DNA of 64,000 nt from Puffinus mauretanicus (Eukaryota; Chordata; Aves; Procellariiformes; Procellariidae). The position numbers and the translations under genes were made by a program. The DNA lies in contig JAJKFH010000189.1 in the NCBI GenBank assembly GCA_023333565.1, positions 1-64,000 of the forward strand, written 5' to 3'. The notes beneath the pieces were generated by a model. The model saw nothing but the letters and a program-made list of their open reading frames with translations. It made no database searches and was not told the DNA's origin. This document shows, in pieces, positions 13,020 through 26,387 of this stretch; position 1 is the stretch's first letter, and each line of letters begins with the position of its first letter.

Positions 13020-13512
13020 CAGCGAATAAAAATCACCACATGATATTGAGGGGAAATGGAAAAATGAATGACTATAATTTGTTTGAGTCTGGGGAAAGAA
13101 CTTTTATAAAAGATAATGGCTTTAAAATCACACAATGGATAGTTATGTTAGGGTTCCGTTGGGAGTCTTACATTTTAATCACAGTGGAGGGTTGGTCCTA
13201 CCAAAATTATTCTTTTCTGGGAAATATGGCATACATTAAAGGAATACTTAAGCTGAAAATTTGGTTGTATGTAATCCAATTCCATGTGTTCATTTATTTT
13301 AAAGGTGAAGTTTGCATTGTGACACTGGGAGAACTGGAAAATATTTATCTTCATTATCTCATACTGTTTTCATACTTTTGTTACTGTAAATAATTTAGAT
13401 ACATGATACTATATTTATAGTTGTGGTATTATGAAAATTAAAGCCCTGATAAATAGAATATTACAAAGTAATACAAAAATAAATATTACAAAAATAAATA
13501 AGCAACCTTTGT

Positions 13513-13543
13513 CATATTATTATATATATTATTATATATATAC
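13513..13543. repeat. AT-rich (ATT/AT) simple repeat
   Basis: Alternating TATTAT and TATATA stretches form a low-complexity tract. Confidence 0.8.
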
Positions 13544-15606
13544 TCTTTTGTAGAATGCCTGGTCAAATACAATATTGCATTTTTCGAAGTTAAAACACTT
13601 GTTCACGCTTTTGCATGTTTTTAGAAACAGTTGTCTCCTTGTGACACATTGGGAACTGCATATTGATAGAAAAGGGGACAGAAAACTTCATGTAAAGTCA
13701 TTTGAGAATAACTTGCTCCCACAGATTTTAATCATGTGGGGAACAGAGCTGTAAAATTGGGACAGAATAATACCTGTCCTTATTAATTAGAAAGACATAT
13801 GAAGATTCTTATATGGTATTCTCATAGTGTATATCCTTGCCTAGCAAGAATCCATACAATTTTTTAGCAAATACGGTCCTCAGGAAAACAGCAGCTATAC
13901 CATAAACCAGTATCGGTATCTCACCAAAAGATAATATTAACTCATGAGGAATGAGCAAAAATAAGCTCCCTGGAAAAATAAATACAATATGAAGATGACA
14001 AGCTATGAGATTAATTGTGAACTACTTAATGCTCAAAATCAAAATAGTGGGTTTTCTTTAAGTTTTACATACATGCAGGAGTGGCTTGTGGTACAATAAT
14101 CATATTAGAAGATGAGGCAGAAAAAATCATGCTTTAAAGTCTCTAGTTCATGGGGCACTTTGACACATCCTTTTTGCGAGAATAAGAAATTACACATGGA
14201 AACATAAGTTAGAATCCAGAATAGCAAATGCTTTCATAATAGTGCCTGGATTTGCTCACTTACAGCCAAAAAACCCACAGTTGCAGCTCTGTGGCTATTT
14301 TCAAGAAGGATCTGGAACAAATTAGGCTAAGCCTTCTGCTGAGGATGGTGCCTTTCTCTGTCGTCTCTGCCACAAGCTGTACAGTGTTTGCTATTATACA
14401 TTTGCTCCTACTAAGTCAATAGCAGAAGTCTCATTGATTAAAGTGGATGTTTGATAAAAATTACTGGTAGTTCATATTTTGTTTGTTCCTAAGGGCAGGG
14501 AGCATGCATCTGTACACATCTGATTCCAGGACATGGAAAAGTCTGCGTACCTCCTAAGCATCCTATTAACTTGAATTGAATTATTATGCTTTATTAAAAG
14601 TGCTTTGATATTATCAATCCCTTCATCCTTTTAAGTTCTGTTTGTTGTAAGTGTCTTACAATTACAGTGCAAGTTGGTCATCTTATTTGCCAGTGAGAAA
14701 AAAATCTCACACAAAAAAATCTGGATAGATAAAATGGTTTAAAAATTGGCCAAAACTACAGTTTTAGTAATATTAGTCAAGAGCATCTTAAATAAAAATC
14801 ACTGTGTTGTAGTTAAAAGGAGATTTTTATTCAAATAGAGTTCAACATAGATTATGTGCAGTAATACTGCACTTTCATTCAAGACTACAGTTAGAATCAT
14901 ACATGCTACAGCAATTTTTAAGAGAAGTCTCATCTTTGACTTCAGATAGATAGATAAAGAGGTAGCTAAAAAGTGAGACATATCTCTGTATCCCTCTCTC
15001 TCTACCGGGATATATATATAATTGTATTTATACATGTATGTATGTATATTTATACAGAGACAGATTTTAAAGAGATCATAAACTGATTTTTACTTGTGCA
15101 GACAACATTTTGCACATAAAAAATTTTCTATGTATGCTTTTAAATAAGGTCAGAATTTTGTATAAATGAATTTTTCAATGACTAATCTTCACTGATATGT
15201 GGGTAAGAGAGCACAAATATGTGTGTTCCCAATACACAAATTTGTATTATTATTAACAATATTCTTCTACTTACAGCTATACTCTCATGTGCTTCCTTTG
15301 CCCCAAGAATGTATTTTGTTTTCTACAAGATGTATGTACTAACTGATTATGACCTGCAAGCTTCATTGTAAAACAGCAGGTTTAGCAACAGACTAGTTTG
15401 TGCAATATGGAAGTCACCTGATAATTCAACCAATACTTTTCAGTGATTAAAAAAAGTAAAATAAATATTTTCCCATGTTTTTTTATTTCCCTAACTCTGA
15501 GTTTCTCTGTTTGATTTCATTATATGAGCTTGAAAAAAAATTTGTGGGAGTTTTCCCACTACAGTAGAAGGTTTTGGATTGCAACAGAGAGTGAAGCACC
15601 AAATAC

Positions 15607-15623
15607 TTTTTTTTTTTTTTTTT
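15607..15623 (+). repeat. Poly(T) tract
   Basis: Seventeen T in a row lie about 180 bases upstream of the exon starting at 15804. This could be the reverse poly(A) of an old retroposed piece or slippage. No attached element is recognised. Confidence 0.8.
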
Positions 15624-15803
15624 AATATTTATTGCCCAATTTTGAAATCTCTGGACCCTGCTGGACAGTCTCAATGTAATGAAAATGAAAATCCAGGTGT
15701 GACATGCCTTATCTCATGGATTAAGAAAACATTAGCCTTTACTACTATAGTACCTAGAAAAGAGAATTAACTGTCTTTAATACTATTTCTATTTATTTTA
15801 CAG

Positions 15804-15962
15804 TTTAACAATAATGCTCAGAACGTCAGTTGCTTTAATCATCTTGTCCAAGCTAATGTGAGGAACAAGAAGAAGCTGAAAGAAGCTGTCTATAAAATCT
15901 CTGCTAAAGGAATCACAGATTACAAAAAAGGCTTTAGCTATGCTTTTGAACAGCTGCTAAAT
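15804..15962 (+). CDS. CACNA2D1: CACNA2D1 exon, VWA domain (53 codons)
   Basis: This exon encodes [20 protein letters not shown] and continues with [19 protein letters not shown]. It is the middle of the von Willebrand A domain. The Thr in GITDY is in the position of the MIDAS threonine that helps bind the divalent cation needed for channel trafficking. The acceptor is ...TTTTACAG at 15803 and the donor is GTAAGT at 15963. Both ends are phase 0. Asn7-Val-Ser forms an N-glycosylation sequon that, from memory, is not in the human protein (Asp there). The last codon, Asn53, together with His-Ser of the next exon makes another sequon across the splice junction. Confidence 0.96.
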
Positions 15963-18900
15963 GTAAGTATGAAAGTAATCTCTCTCTGCTTTAAAGTAAA
16001 GAAGGAGAACTTGAACGTTCAGATGGCCACTGAATGCTCCTTCATCATGTAACTGAGTGATAACCAGTACAACACCTTATTTAAGAAGTAAATTTATCCC
16101 AACAATATGTTTTTTTCTTTGCAGATCCCCAAGCAGGTTGCTAAGATTTGGGAATAAATTTGGTTTTCAATGTGCTGTACTCTTTTCACTTCATCCATTC
16201 AGCTAGTTTTTCATTTAACATGTGATTCTCAGTTGGCACATACCTGTGGTAGTGGTTGTTTTGCAGGTAATTTTAAAATGGAAGGCTACAAAATGTTACA
16301 ATGTTGTTTATTATTTCAGTTTTAACACAGTATCGCCTAACAAAATTTAGTTAACCTGTGATTTTGTATTTATCACGTCATATATAGTCAACCATGGCTT
16401 GAGCAGGACAGAGGGGAGCAAATTACTTAGTTAACAGAGGAATATTAGGCCCTTGAGAGTATTCTAATTCCTTTCTCCTTGCCATGCATAAAATTAGTAT
16501 TTTCCTCAAAAACTAAATGCATTGTCTCCATGTTTTAATTACATAATTGCAAACTTTCTAGTTTGCACCCAAGCACTAGCTTTCTAAGTAGTAACATTTC
16601 CCATTTACCACAAATCTTGGGGTTTTAATAGTTTTTCTTTTTAAGTTTGTGTAGTTTAAAAAAATTCTACATTTCACCTTCATAAAGACTGCATATTGGA
16701 TCTTCACTTTCGTGTAAATAAAGCTATACCAATTTACAGAAGTTAAGGATCTAGCTTAATGAATATAAAATATATATTTTTTTTTATTATTTTTAGTATA
16801 TCAGTTATGTCTCTCAGTGTACAAATGTTTAAATTTTTCCTCTAATCTGCCAGATTCTGGACTTCAGGGCACTTCCCTGCCGTTGTATATGCAGCTTAGG
16901 GCTACAGATTGTTGAAAAATTCCTAACCATGTTAAGTTTTGATGGAGGAAAAGAAAATACGTTTTCAAGGGTATTGTCGCAGCAGATCACTATTTAGATG
17001 AACAGAGGTGTTTGGCGGGGAAATGATTGTGTGCCCTCTGCTGATGGTTATATAAAACTGCAAACAGGATTTTAAAAGCTGTTGGACTTTTTCGGACCAG
17101 GCAGAACGGCATTTCCCTTTTTCTTCATTCATCTCCTTCAGAGGGAACCAGCAAGACACAATAAATTTTGCCAAACACAGCTTGTTCCTCATAACATTTA
17201 TATTTGATTAACAGTATGTATTACATCTGGTGCAGCACCAGATTTGTACTTCGTGTGCAGGCAGTATTCAGAAGACCTAAGCACAGGGGAAGCCTCAAAG
17301 TGGACTTGTTTGTAGGACTAAAAAAAATTGCTTAAAAAAATAATTGGAGATCAGTCTCATAGTGGAACCGTCTCTCTCGTAGCTGGAGACAGACGTGTGA
17401 TTAGCCTCACACAATCTCTGCAAGCCTGTAAATTATGGCTGGACATTGTAGATGTCAAGCGAAATTAAGAGATTGCACTAGGTTATAGAAGTACAGTCAT
17501 CCTCTCCAGATATTGGCAAATCCACTTGGCAGGAAGAGTAAAGGGCTGGTGATGGAGTTAGCGCTAGACTCTGGTGACAAGACAATATAATAGGATGATA
17601 TAATACAGGCTTAAACAAATAATAAAAAAATACGCTTAGGGATAGCTTCCAGTTGTATATTTATGAATTCAAACAGTCCAATTGCTTTAAGGTCCATGGA
17701 AATGGAATAGTTTTTAACAGCTCAAATTCTCTCAATAATTTTGTGGGTTCTATTTCTGGATGACAGTTATTTCTCACAATTTTCTTGAATACCAAAGTAA
17801 TATTTTGCTTGTGCCATGAAAAACTTATTGTCTGATGTGTTGCTAGATGGAAATAGACACTTCAGGTTTTTTTCAACATACTAATTCAAGTGAGTATCAA
17901 TAATCTGGATTCCATTATTTTTATGCAGTATTTTTCCATTATTTATTGTTATATTAGCTCGCTATTTCTTTGAAAATAGTAATACTTCAGTTCCAGGAAT
18001 TCAGGAGGGTTTTTTCCCCATACCATAATAACTATGATTTGTCAAAAAAATTACCTTGAAATAATCTCTTCTTGATTCAAGTAGTTGATTTTTGCCTTGG
18101 TTTACCTTTTCCTTCTTCTGTGGCTTGCAACTCATAATGAAAAATGCATTCCTAAAGTGTCATGTCACGAGGTATAATCCTGACCTGCCATTTATGAGTT
18201 AATTTTAAGGATGTGAAACTCATATAAAACAAAAGCAATTTTAGGCACAGTATAAAATGGATCACGTCTTGCTTGCTTTTTTGAAAGAAAAAAAAGAAAG
18301 GCCTTTATCAAGTGCAAGAGAGAGCTAAAAATGAACACGTAGACTCAGTTCCAACTTGTATTCTTCTGTGGTTTAAGCTAAGAAGCTATTTTTTGTCCCG
18401 GGGAAGCTGCTGTATAGGCAACACATTCCTCTTCAGCTGTGATGGGAGAGCAGAGCCATCCATTGGGCTGGTGAGGCAAACTGTTCAGAGAGATTATGAA
18501 ATTACTTCATCAGCTTTACAAAATCACTTATATTCACTCCCTGAGCTAGTATCTCTCCATCTTTGGGCAAATGGGGGGGGGAGGGGGGAAGATGTGTTGT
18601 AAAGGCAATTCTGCCTTCTTTTTGATCACTTGTAAGAAACTGATCTGTAAAGTTCATTCATCAGGATGCAAAGTTTTTATGGTGGGAAAATATCATATGA
18701 TTTGAGCTTATTCATATTCAGATTTCCAACATTGTTTGGAGGCTAAAATCTTGGATTTTTTTTCCGTGACATGACTTTAGTGTCTAAACAGTGTAATGTA
18801 AGTAAATGCCTTTCTGTAATACTAGGAGGTAAAGAGAAAGCATTTTTCTGATACTGTATTAGCATGAAGTAAGAAAGCTGCTAGAAAAAATCCTGATTTA

Positions 18901-21045
18901 GTTAAAACAGAGACTAGCTCAAGTTCATATTGCCCATAATAGTGCTCATTTTAAAATCAATAGGAATGTTTTATAGTATGAGCAGACTTTGGTCCCCTTC
19001 CTTGTCATCTCTTTGCTTTCCCTTTGATTTTATTTTGGCCCGTATATTAAATCACTGTAAATGTAGGTGCGTTTTTTTTATTTATGAAGTATCCAACTCT
19101 ACTTTTATTACTTTTTTAATATCGAAAAGATTGCAGCCCAAAGCAGTATCTTGTAGGTTATATTTCACAAGCAAAAAATGGTCATAAATTATTTAATTCC
19201 AAATGAAACACAGTGTGCTGATGAAATTGGAGAAAATGTATTGATTTCAAGTGGGGTTTATGTGTTGTTACATGTAAGAAAATATTTGGACTTGTTTTTA
19301 TCAAATTATTAAATAAGTAGTTATTCACTGAATATTGAACTACCAATACAAGTCTGAGGAATAATTATTCATCTGTTAGTATAGTGATTGCAAATAAAGT
19401 TTTTGTATTTTAGTTTTCTGGGAGCACTGTAGAACTGTGGAGCTGCAATATTGAGGATTATTGGCTGATGTTTGAGGGCTGGCTTTGGTGTTTCATCTCT
19501 TTATTACAGAAGAACAAGGAATCAGATCAGAGAGAATGATGAAAAGTAATGAAAGGGAGCGGGATCATCTCACCTGACTAGCCAGGTGAAAGTTAGTCAT
19601 TATCCAGTCACAAAGACTAAAGCAAGTGACAACTAGGTACTTTGTAAGGATGACCCTCTTATTTCTTTTCCTGACCATATAGTAAATTCATACAGCAAAA
19701 TTCAGGCTTTTGGAAGGGGAAGTTGAATTTATTTTACTGAATCTCTAAGGGTTTTACTCTGTCACATCCAACTACTCCGAATTACCAAGATGTGTCTGAC
19801 TAGGAGCATTTTTATGCAACACAGAGGACAAGGAACACTGACTGTAAAATTCATGAACAATTTGCTTAGACTAGATTCTTAACTTTTAGGGAATAAGGGA
19901 AGAAGGTGAATGCCAAAGGAGAAGCCTCTGGCTCCTTTCATAAGGAGCCAAAATTCCTATTCCTCTCTCTATTGTTGTGGGTGTGGAACAATGTTTTTAT
20001 TCCTTTGCACAACAAATTGTTTTTTTCCCAGTGGCTTTACTAGTTACTTTGACTGCTGAATTAGGAGTCAGAGGGTCTTCTCAATTCTCTCTATTCCAGG
20101 CTTGCTCTGCAGAAATAATGGAACATGTTCAGTTCTTCACCTCTGAGTTGCAATCTAATTAGAAAAGTAGGTGATGGAGAGATCTTAATACTCTAAGTGG
20201 CCATATCTTGGCTGCAATATATTGTGTAAACCTTATTCTAAAATACTTCTCTAAAGGTTAGCTACTCATTTCATTGTATTAAAAAAAAAAAAAATCAGGA
20301 AAGAATTAAAGAAGTGGAAAATGGAGCTTATTTTAAGAAATGTGACAAAACCAGCAAATGCAAAAATATTTCAAAGTTTATGAGGTAGAGTTTTTTAGAT
20401 GTACCTATAGGATGCCTAAATTATCAGAGTTTTCATTTAAGTGGTCAGTGAGCTTGATAGTTTCTGTGAGTAGGAGTCCAGCAGAAAAAAAAAGAATATT
20501 CAGTAATTCATTAGAGGATTGTTATTCTCAGATTTCCACAAGGACAGTAAGGGTAAGAAAAAAAGTAAGGATGAGAAAAGAGAAGAGTGAAAATGTTTAG
20601 AGGCCCTCACTGTACAAGTTCCATTCAGAAGATCTGTAGAGGAATGCTGTGGGGTTGATGTAATGCACATGAGCTAAAGAGCTTTCCTTGTGTTGTTGGA
20701 GGTTAGAGGAGCCACCAGATCCCCATTCCTCTGTGAGGCGCCAGACCTGAAATGAGTCATATTTAACTCTCATGGAACAGAACTATGGTTTTGTTTTGGT
20801 TTTGGTTTTGTTTGTTTGTTTGTTTGTTTGTTTGTTTTTTTTGTTTTGTTTGTTTGTTTTGTTTTTTTTGTTTTTGTTTTTTTCATTCAGAAGTGGGTAT
20901 TGAATGAAATCCTAAAAGACTTTGGAAGTTTTGCCATTACTGTTTTAAAGTAGTAAGCATGTTGATATAAAAGCCATCAAATAAAACAGTTGTTATTCCT
21001 TATAGCCTGAAATAAAAAAAAAGCTTCTGTTTGTATCTCCTGCAG
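15963..21045 (+). other. Intron of CACNA2D1 (5083 bases)
   Basis: This is AT-rich intron with no recognisable gene or dispersed repeat. It holds a G-run at 18571-18588 and a long T/G simple repeat at 20787-20883, near its acceptor CTCCTGCAG. The open frames inside, such as 18312-18602, have no recognisable protein features and are taken as chance. Confidence 0.85.
20787..20883 (+). repeat. (TTTG)n / (TTTTG)n simple repeat
   Basis: About 97 bases consist of TTTG and TTTTG units broken by T runs. The tract ends 162 bases upstream of the acceptor of the exon at 21046. Its length should vary between individuals. Confidence 0.95.
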
Positions 21046-21150
21046 CACAGTGTCTCTAGAGCTAACTGCAATAAGATTATTATGTTGTTTACGGATGGTG
21101 GTGAAGAAAGAGCACAAGAAATTTTCCATAAATATAATGAAGACAAAAAA
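21046..21150 (+). CDS. CACNA2D1: CACNA2D1 exon, VWA domain core strand and MIDAS Asp (35 codons)
   Basis: This exon encodes [20 protein letters not shown] followed by [15 protein letters not shown]. The hydrophobic strand KIIMLF and the TDGG turn are typical of VWA domains. The Asp of TDGG is the distal MIDAS residue. The acceptor is CTCCTGCAG and the donor is GTAAGT at 21151, both phase 0. The start HSVS replaces, from memory, YNVS of the human protein. This loses that sequon but makes Asn-His-Ser with the preceding exon. Confidence 0.96.
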
Positions 21151-22051
21151 GTAAGTGATATATGAAAGATTTTACTGCATAAAATACAACAGCACAAACA
21201 GGAACATTTAAATATGGAAGTAAAAGCATTTTTGGCATGTGTATAAAGTACTTTTTAAAAACGTATTAGTATTGAACCTTAAGGCACTTAAAGCTTTCTC
21301 AGTCTATAACATTTCTTTGAAAAAAACATAAAATATATTTAAAATTTTACACCTTGTGACTCATGGTGTCAAGTGGTGCAGAAGCATACCATAAGCCATA
21401 AAGAATTAAACTTTTTATTGACATTTTTCTTGTATTACTGTAATCCTTGCATTATCAAGCAGAAACACAGGTAGTTAAATGATATGAGATATATCTGTAT
21501 CTCCTCACTGTGAATATTTTCTATGTGTTTTTGTTGTTCATCAGGCAAAGGCAAAACCAGATCTCAAGTTTAGAATCTGAATCTGAATAGATTTGGGCTG
21601 GAACAAACCCACATGTTTTTCCCAGTGAGGCTAATTATACCTTTGAATGTCTTAGCTAGGAGTGGGATGGCTTTCTATTGATGAAATTTGATCTGTGGTT
21701 CAACCAGAATTATGGGCTTGACACGAGAATCACTGGATGAGTTGTATTGTTCAGCTTAGATTGGATTATTAGCTGTGCTGGTTTTTGATTTAAGTTTTGA
21801 ATCTAATCAAACTTCTGGTCTGGCTTTTGCATACTTATAGATGTAAAAATGCATGAAAATGTGTCTCTATGTGTCTGTGAAATAAAACAGCTTTGTAAAT
21901 TGTCTCCTACTGCATTTTGGTGCAAATCATTATATTTAGAAGATTAATCACTTTCTAAATAAAAGTTAAAAATGAGCTGGATTCACACTACAACTAAGAA
22001 TTTACCTTTTCTAGTGCTTGGGGTTGTGCCTATACTGGGCTTTTGTGCATC

Positions 22052-22076
22052 TTTTTGTTTTGTTTTGTTTTGTTTT
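22052..22076 (+). repeat. (TTTTG)n simple repeat
   Basis: Four to five TTTTG units in a row form a short pentanucleotide microsatellite. Confidence 0.9.
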
Positions 22077-24806
22077 CAAAAAAGGCAGCTAGAAGTTAGA
22101 TCACAATTCACCGAGACACTTTTAACAGTTCCCATGGATGCTTATATATAAAGCAGTGGAAGTATTTCACTGGAAATCCTCATATATTTGAATTAATCCC
22201 TTCAAAAGGAGAACTAGAAATGCAAGACACAATTTCCATCTCGACCAGTGATTCACTCAGTGACCTTGAATAATCAATTTGTGTCTGCTTTATAATAGTG
22301 TTTCACACAGAATGATATGGTGGGGTTTAGTTAATCTTTGTGTCTGAGCTGAAAGTACTTTTTAAACTGACAATTAGAAGGAAGAACTGAAATCATAGCA
22401 ACTTGTCTGTATTCTGAAAATATATGCAGAGATTCCTCTTCAAATTTGGACTTGGTAGCTTTTATTATGTTACAACAAAAGCCATCAGCTAAATGAAATA
22501 CATGCATAAGGGAGAAGATGTATGATTAATTTCTTATTATTTTCTATTTAATTTGCTGTGTTAGGAGGAAAGTATAGTAAAATATCCAGTCCAAACAACA
22601 AAACAGATTTGCAGTGCTGAGATTTGTGATCTTACTCACATCATGCCTGACGATCGATTATTCTGTGAAGTATAATAAATAAAAAGTAGGATTTACTAAT
22701 TTAAAATGGTTAGTTTACTGCATCCTTTAATACTGTAAATTTGCATTGCCAAGGGTTGGGTTGGTTCCATATATACTGTTATATATAACACAATACACTC
22801 TCACTTTCTTGTTCCCTCTAGTGAATGAGGATTTGGTGGTTTCATTTTACACTACAAATGTGTAATGGTGATAATGGCCACTGTAGGGATTTCTGATTAT
22901 TTAAGTATATTTTCTTATATAATTAAATGCAGTGCAGATGCAATGCAAGGCAAATTTCCTACACTTGATCAAGTTCTATGTATCTACAAGTTCAAATCTT
23001 AGTAAGCACTTACATTTTGTTACTTGTCTAATAAAGTACTGGGCTGCTAGATGCCATCCCTTACTGGTTTTCTCCAAGGTGACACTGGAAATACAAGAAA
23101 TACTAAGAAAGTTTTTGCAGGTATAATTTGAAGAAACTTTTGCTTTCTCCTTATAGTTTTCAATCAGTAAAAATCCTTGTGGTGTTGAAGGGAAATTTAT
23201 GTTTGAAAAACTTCTAATGAGATTGAACCAGTAAATTAATCTTTAGAAATAATAATGAAACCCCACTGGCAATCTTTCATAACATTCTAATATTTTTAAA
23301 ATAAGACTAATGCAAAATATGTTTGTGGTCATGCTCTCCTTAGTAAGACTACACGATTTCAGAACGATGACATGTGAGCTCTCTTGTTGTTCCCTCTCTG
23401 TGTAATTTAATGTTAATCTTAATCCAGTAGAGCATAATAATATAATTGACATTCTAACATGAGAAATACACATATACTTTTAGTTTTGTAAAGTCATAGT
23501 CACATAGTGTTACCTTTTTAGATTGCATAATAGGCTGCTTTCATATATTAAGTGATAAGATATTTAAAGATATGTGGATCTAGATTCTGTTGTCTTTACT
23601 GCAGTAAATTTATAATTTATTTCACAAATAGCCCATTGAATGTAAGACCAATTTTATAATTATCGTTTGTAGAGAGACTATTCAATGCAAGATGTTAAAA
23701 AGTTTTCTGTGTTTTACCGTAGTAGCACTTCGTAGTATAAAGATGTATCAGCTGATGTCTTTTCTTGCCTACTCTGAGCGTTTTTCTTTGTGTTTTGCAT
23801 ACAGTATATAAAAGATGGATCTTTATTGTCTTATATCACAGCCAGTCACTTCCCATCTTAGGTACACTGTGTTGTAAACTTTTTTTTCATATAAACAAAA
23901 GACCATTCATTCAAATCTATTAATCCTTGTTTTCATCTTCCTGGTGTAAAATTGCTTCAGCTCTAAAAATATTTTCTTCTTCATCAGTTCTTCGTCAGTT
24001 ACTTTGTAATTCCTTGGCATGAAGGAAGCTTCAATATGTTTTGGCCCATCAGATGACATGACTTAGTACATTTGTTTGCAGTGCCCTTAGTGCAACCTTC
24101 AAGTTAAGAAGTGAAAGAATACAATAAACAACTGGAAACTACTAAAAGAGCAGCCTAGAATCTAGAGGCTGGAAAATTGTCCTGTTGAATTAGGGGGTTT
24201 AATCTGTTTGAAATAGCATACAGACATATTTAAAATAATTTTCTATCTTTACAAATCATTTACATTATGAATATGAGGGTTATTATAAAACTTATGTAAC
24301 ACAATTTTGAGGAGACACATTCCTAGTTTTCATCTGTTTGAAGTGGAAAATCACAGTTGTGTTTCATCTTTGCATGCCTTTTTCCCTTTATAAAGCCAGA
24401 TTTTATTGTCAGATTGCAACTACATGCTGTGCCTGATATTTAAAAACTGGCATGTTTACCTTTACGGTGATATTTGGGGCACTCACATTAAATGTGTGAA
24501 ATACCACTCACGTGCTAAATTTCAGGAATGGGGGTGGTAAATTTTCATTTTATTTGCACTCATACTACAGATGACTTCATCGAAGATACCAATATAAATT
24601 TAATTGAAATGTAGACCCAGTAGGCGTTCTCCATCCTGAGAATTTTGAATTCAGGTTGAAAACAGAAAACTAACTACAGCTCTTTGGGGCAGATTGTGCA
24701 CCCTGAAATCTGTGATTTGAAGGATTGCTCAATTTATGTGAATAGGAAAAGACCTTAAACATAACTCTTGCACTTTCAGTTGTTTGAAGTTTCCTGGCAT
24801 GATAGA

Positions 24807-24847
24807 GGTTTGTGTGGGTCGGATGGATTGATCTGACCCACACAGGT
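24807..24847. other. Near-perfect hairpin, 14-bp stem (17 with wobble) and 6-base loop
   Basis: TGTGTGGGTC (24811-24820) pairs perfectly with GACCCACACA (24835-24844). The inner GGAT/ATCT adds four pairs, one of them G-U, leaving the loop GGATTG. Three further wobble pairs extend the base when transcribed on the + strand. The stem is shorter than a usual pre-miRNA, and no known RNA family is recognised. Confidence 0.6.
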
Positions 24848-26387
24848 AAGAAGATCTGACCCCTCAGGTAGGAGGAGAACCATAAGGTGGGTCTCATGTT
24901 CCATTCCCACAGATTTGTCATGATTAATACAACCTTATTTCGTATTGATTTTTCTGAAAATATCATTTGAGAGGAAATGGTATACAGAGAAGTTTTCCAA
25001 CAGTTCCATTTAAAAATATCTGTATGTGGTGGGCACAGAACTGCTACAGTGATAGAGGTCCTGTGGAAGAAGGCTTCAGCTTTCTGTAACTCCACTGGAA
25101 AGCTTACGACTGGCAGTGACTTCTTCCAAATGGAACATATTCAGCATGTCAATAAAATGATAAAATGAAATATCTATGAGAAAGCACTTGCAAAAATTTC
25201 TTCTAAAACAAAAATACCTCCTACTGTCATTGTCAAAGGAGAGAACCATTTTCTTCATTGGTTTGAATCCATATTGCGCAACTGGAAGTCACTAAAACTA
25301 AAAAGAAAACTGTGTTAACCTAGGCAATGATGTATGAATCATTTCAGACAAGGCTGAAAGTGTTAGTCCTGACTACAAATGACCATTGAAAAAGCCCATG
25401 ACGTTTCCACTTGGGGTAGCCATGAGATTCTCATCAGGTGTCAGACTGAATGAATGTAACTTTCTAGAGTTACTCATAGAGCCAAAAATAGAAACAGCAT
25501 CTTCCTCAACGCTAATATGAACTTTGAATAGAGCTTAACAGCTGTCAAAGCGTACCCCAACAGCTCTTGCATTTCTGAGTGTGTGATAGACTTGTGACAC
25601 AGGATATAACATAAAGTAATGAAATTAAGGGTTGAAGCAAGCAAAATTCTGGTTTATATCTGAATGGCATGTAGCATAGTTTGATAGATAAAATTTAAGC
25701 CAGTTTTTAAGCTTTCTGGATTGTAGATTGTTCTCTGGCCTTCTCTACATTAGCTTTCTGTGATCTTTAGACAACCAGACACTAAGATATTTCTCGTTCA
25801 TCCTGATAGTCTCCCTGTGCTGTGAATTTTCTTGGAGTGATGTTACAGGAAATCCCGTGTAGAAGAAATCTCCAGCTAGCTGGTTAAACTGGCTCCCTGG
25901 CTCCTTCCCTAATCACTTCTGTCTTAAGAGTGTGTCACCTTCCAGCTGTTAATTTTAATTTATTGTATGTACTGTGACACGCACAACTGGTAAAGCTAAA
26001 ATATTCTGGGTGAAACTTGGGTCAGCACTTATAAATTCCACAACCCATTCTTTTTTCTTTCAAAATAAAAGTAGAAACTATGTTATTAGAGTGCTCACTG
26101 AAGAAATATCTTATTCTTAAGGCAAATCATCTATTTTTTACCTGTTTCTTAGCTTTCTTCGTTTTCTTAGAAGGGCTTGCAACATAGACACTGTCCCAGC
26201 TTCTCAGTTCCTAACACAGATTAATGCCACCATATTAATGAATTTAAATATTCCATATCAACGGTCTTCCTCCTGTGACACTCATTATCCAATATGCTTC
26301 AGTAATATTCAAGTTGCACAATACTAAGCTATTTAAGTGTGTAAATCCATGCAATAACTTTTTTTTTTTTCAATTTCTTTTTCAGTA

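Larger units (their letters stand above)
1..15803 (+). other. Intron of CACNA2D1 upstream of the first exon in the window (3' part)
   Basis: I find no coding exon here. The segment that should precede the first exon in alpha-2/delta-1 (the VWA part ending in a DDDFVNVAS-like stretch) is not seen, so the upstream intron is at least 15.8 kb. The segment holds CR1 pieces at its left edge, at 4.6-5.3 kb and at 5.9-6.2 kb, a GC-richer island near 2.4-3.2 kb, a CTCF-like motif at 8481 and a 13-bp hairpin at 12988. The rest is AT-rich DNA without recognisable genes. The acceptor at its 3' end is a T-rich tract followed by CAG at 15801-15803. Confidence 0.8.

Noticed and set aside
13040..13393. 117-codon open frame as an upstream CACNA2D1 exon or gene
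   Set aside because: The translation has no similarity to the VWA part expected before 15804, and no motif. It appears to be a chance frame.
24670..25095. 141-codon minus-strand open frame
   Set aside because: Its composition looks random, without domains, and it overlaps the hairpin and other open frames. No support for coding.
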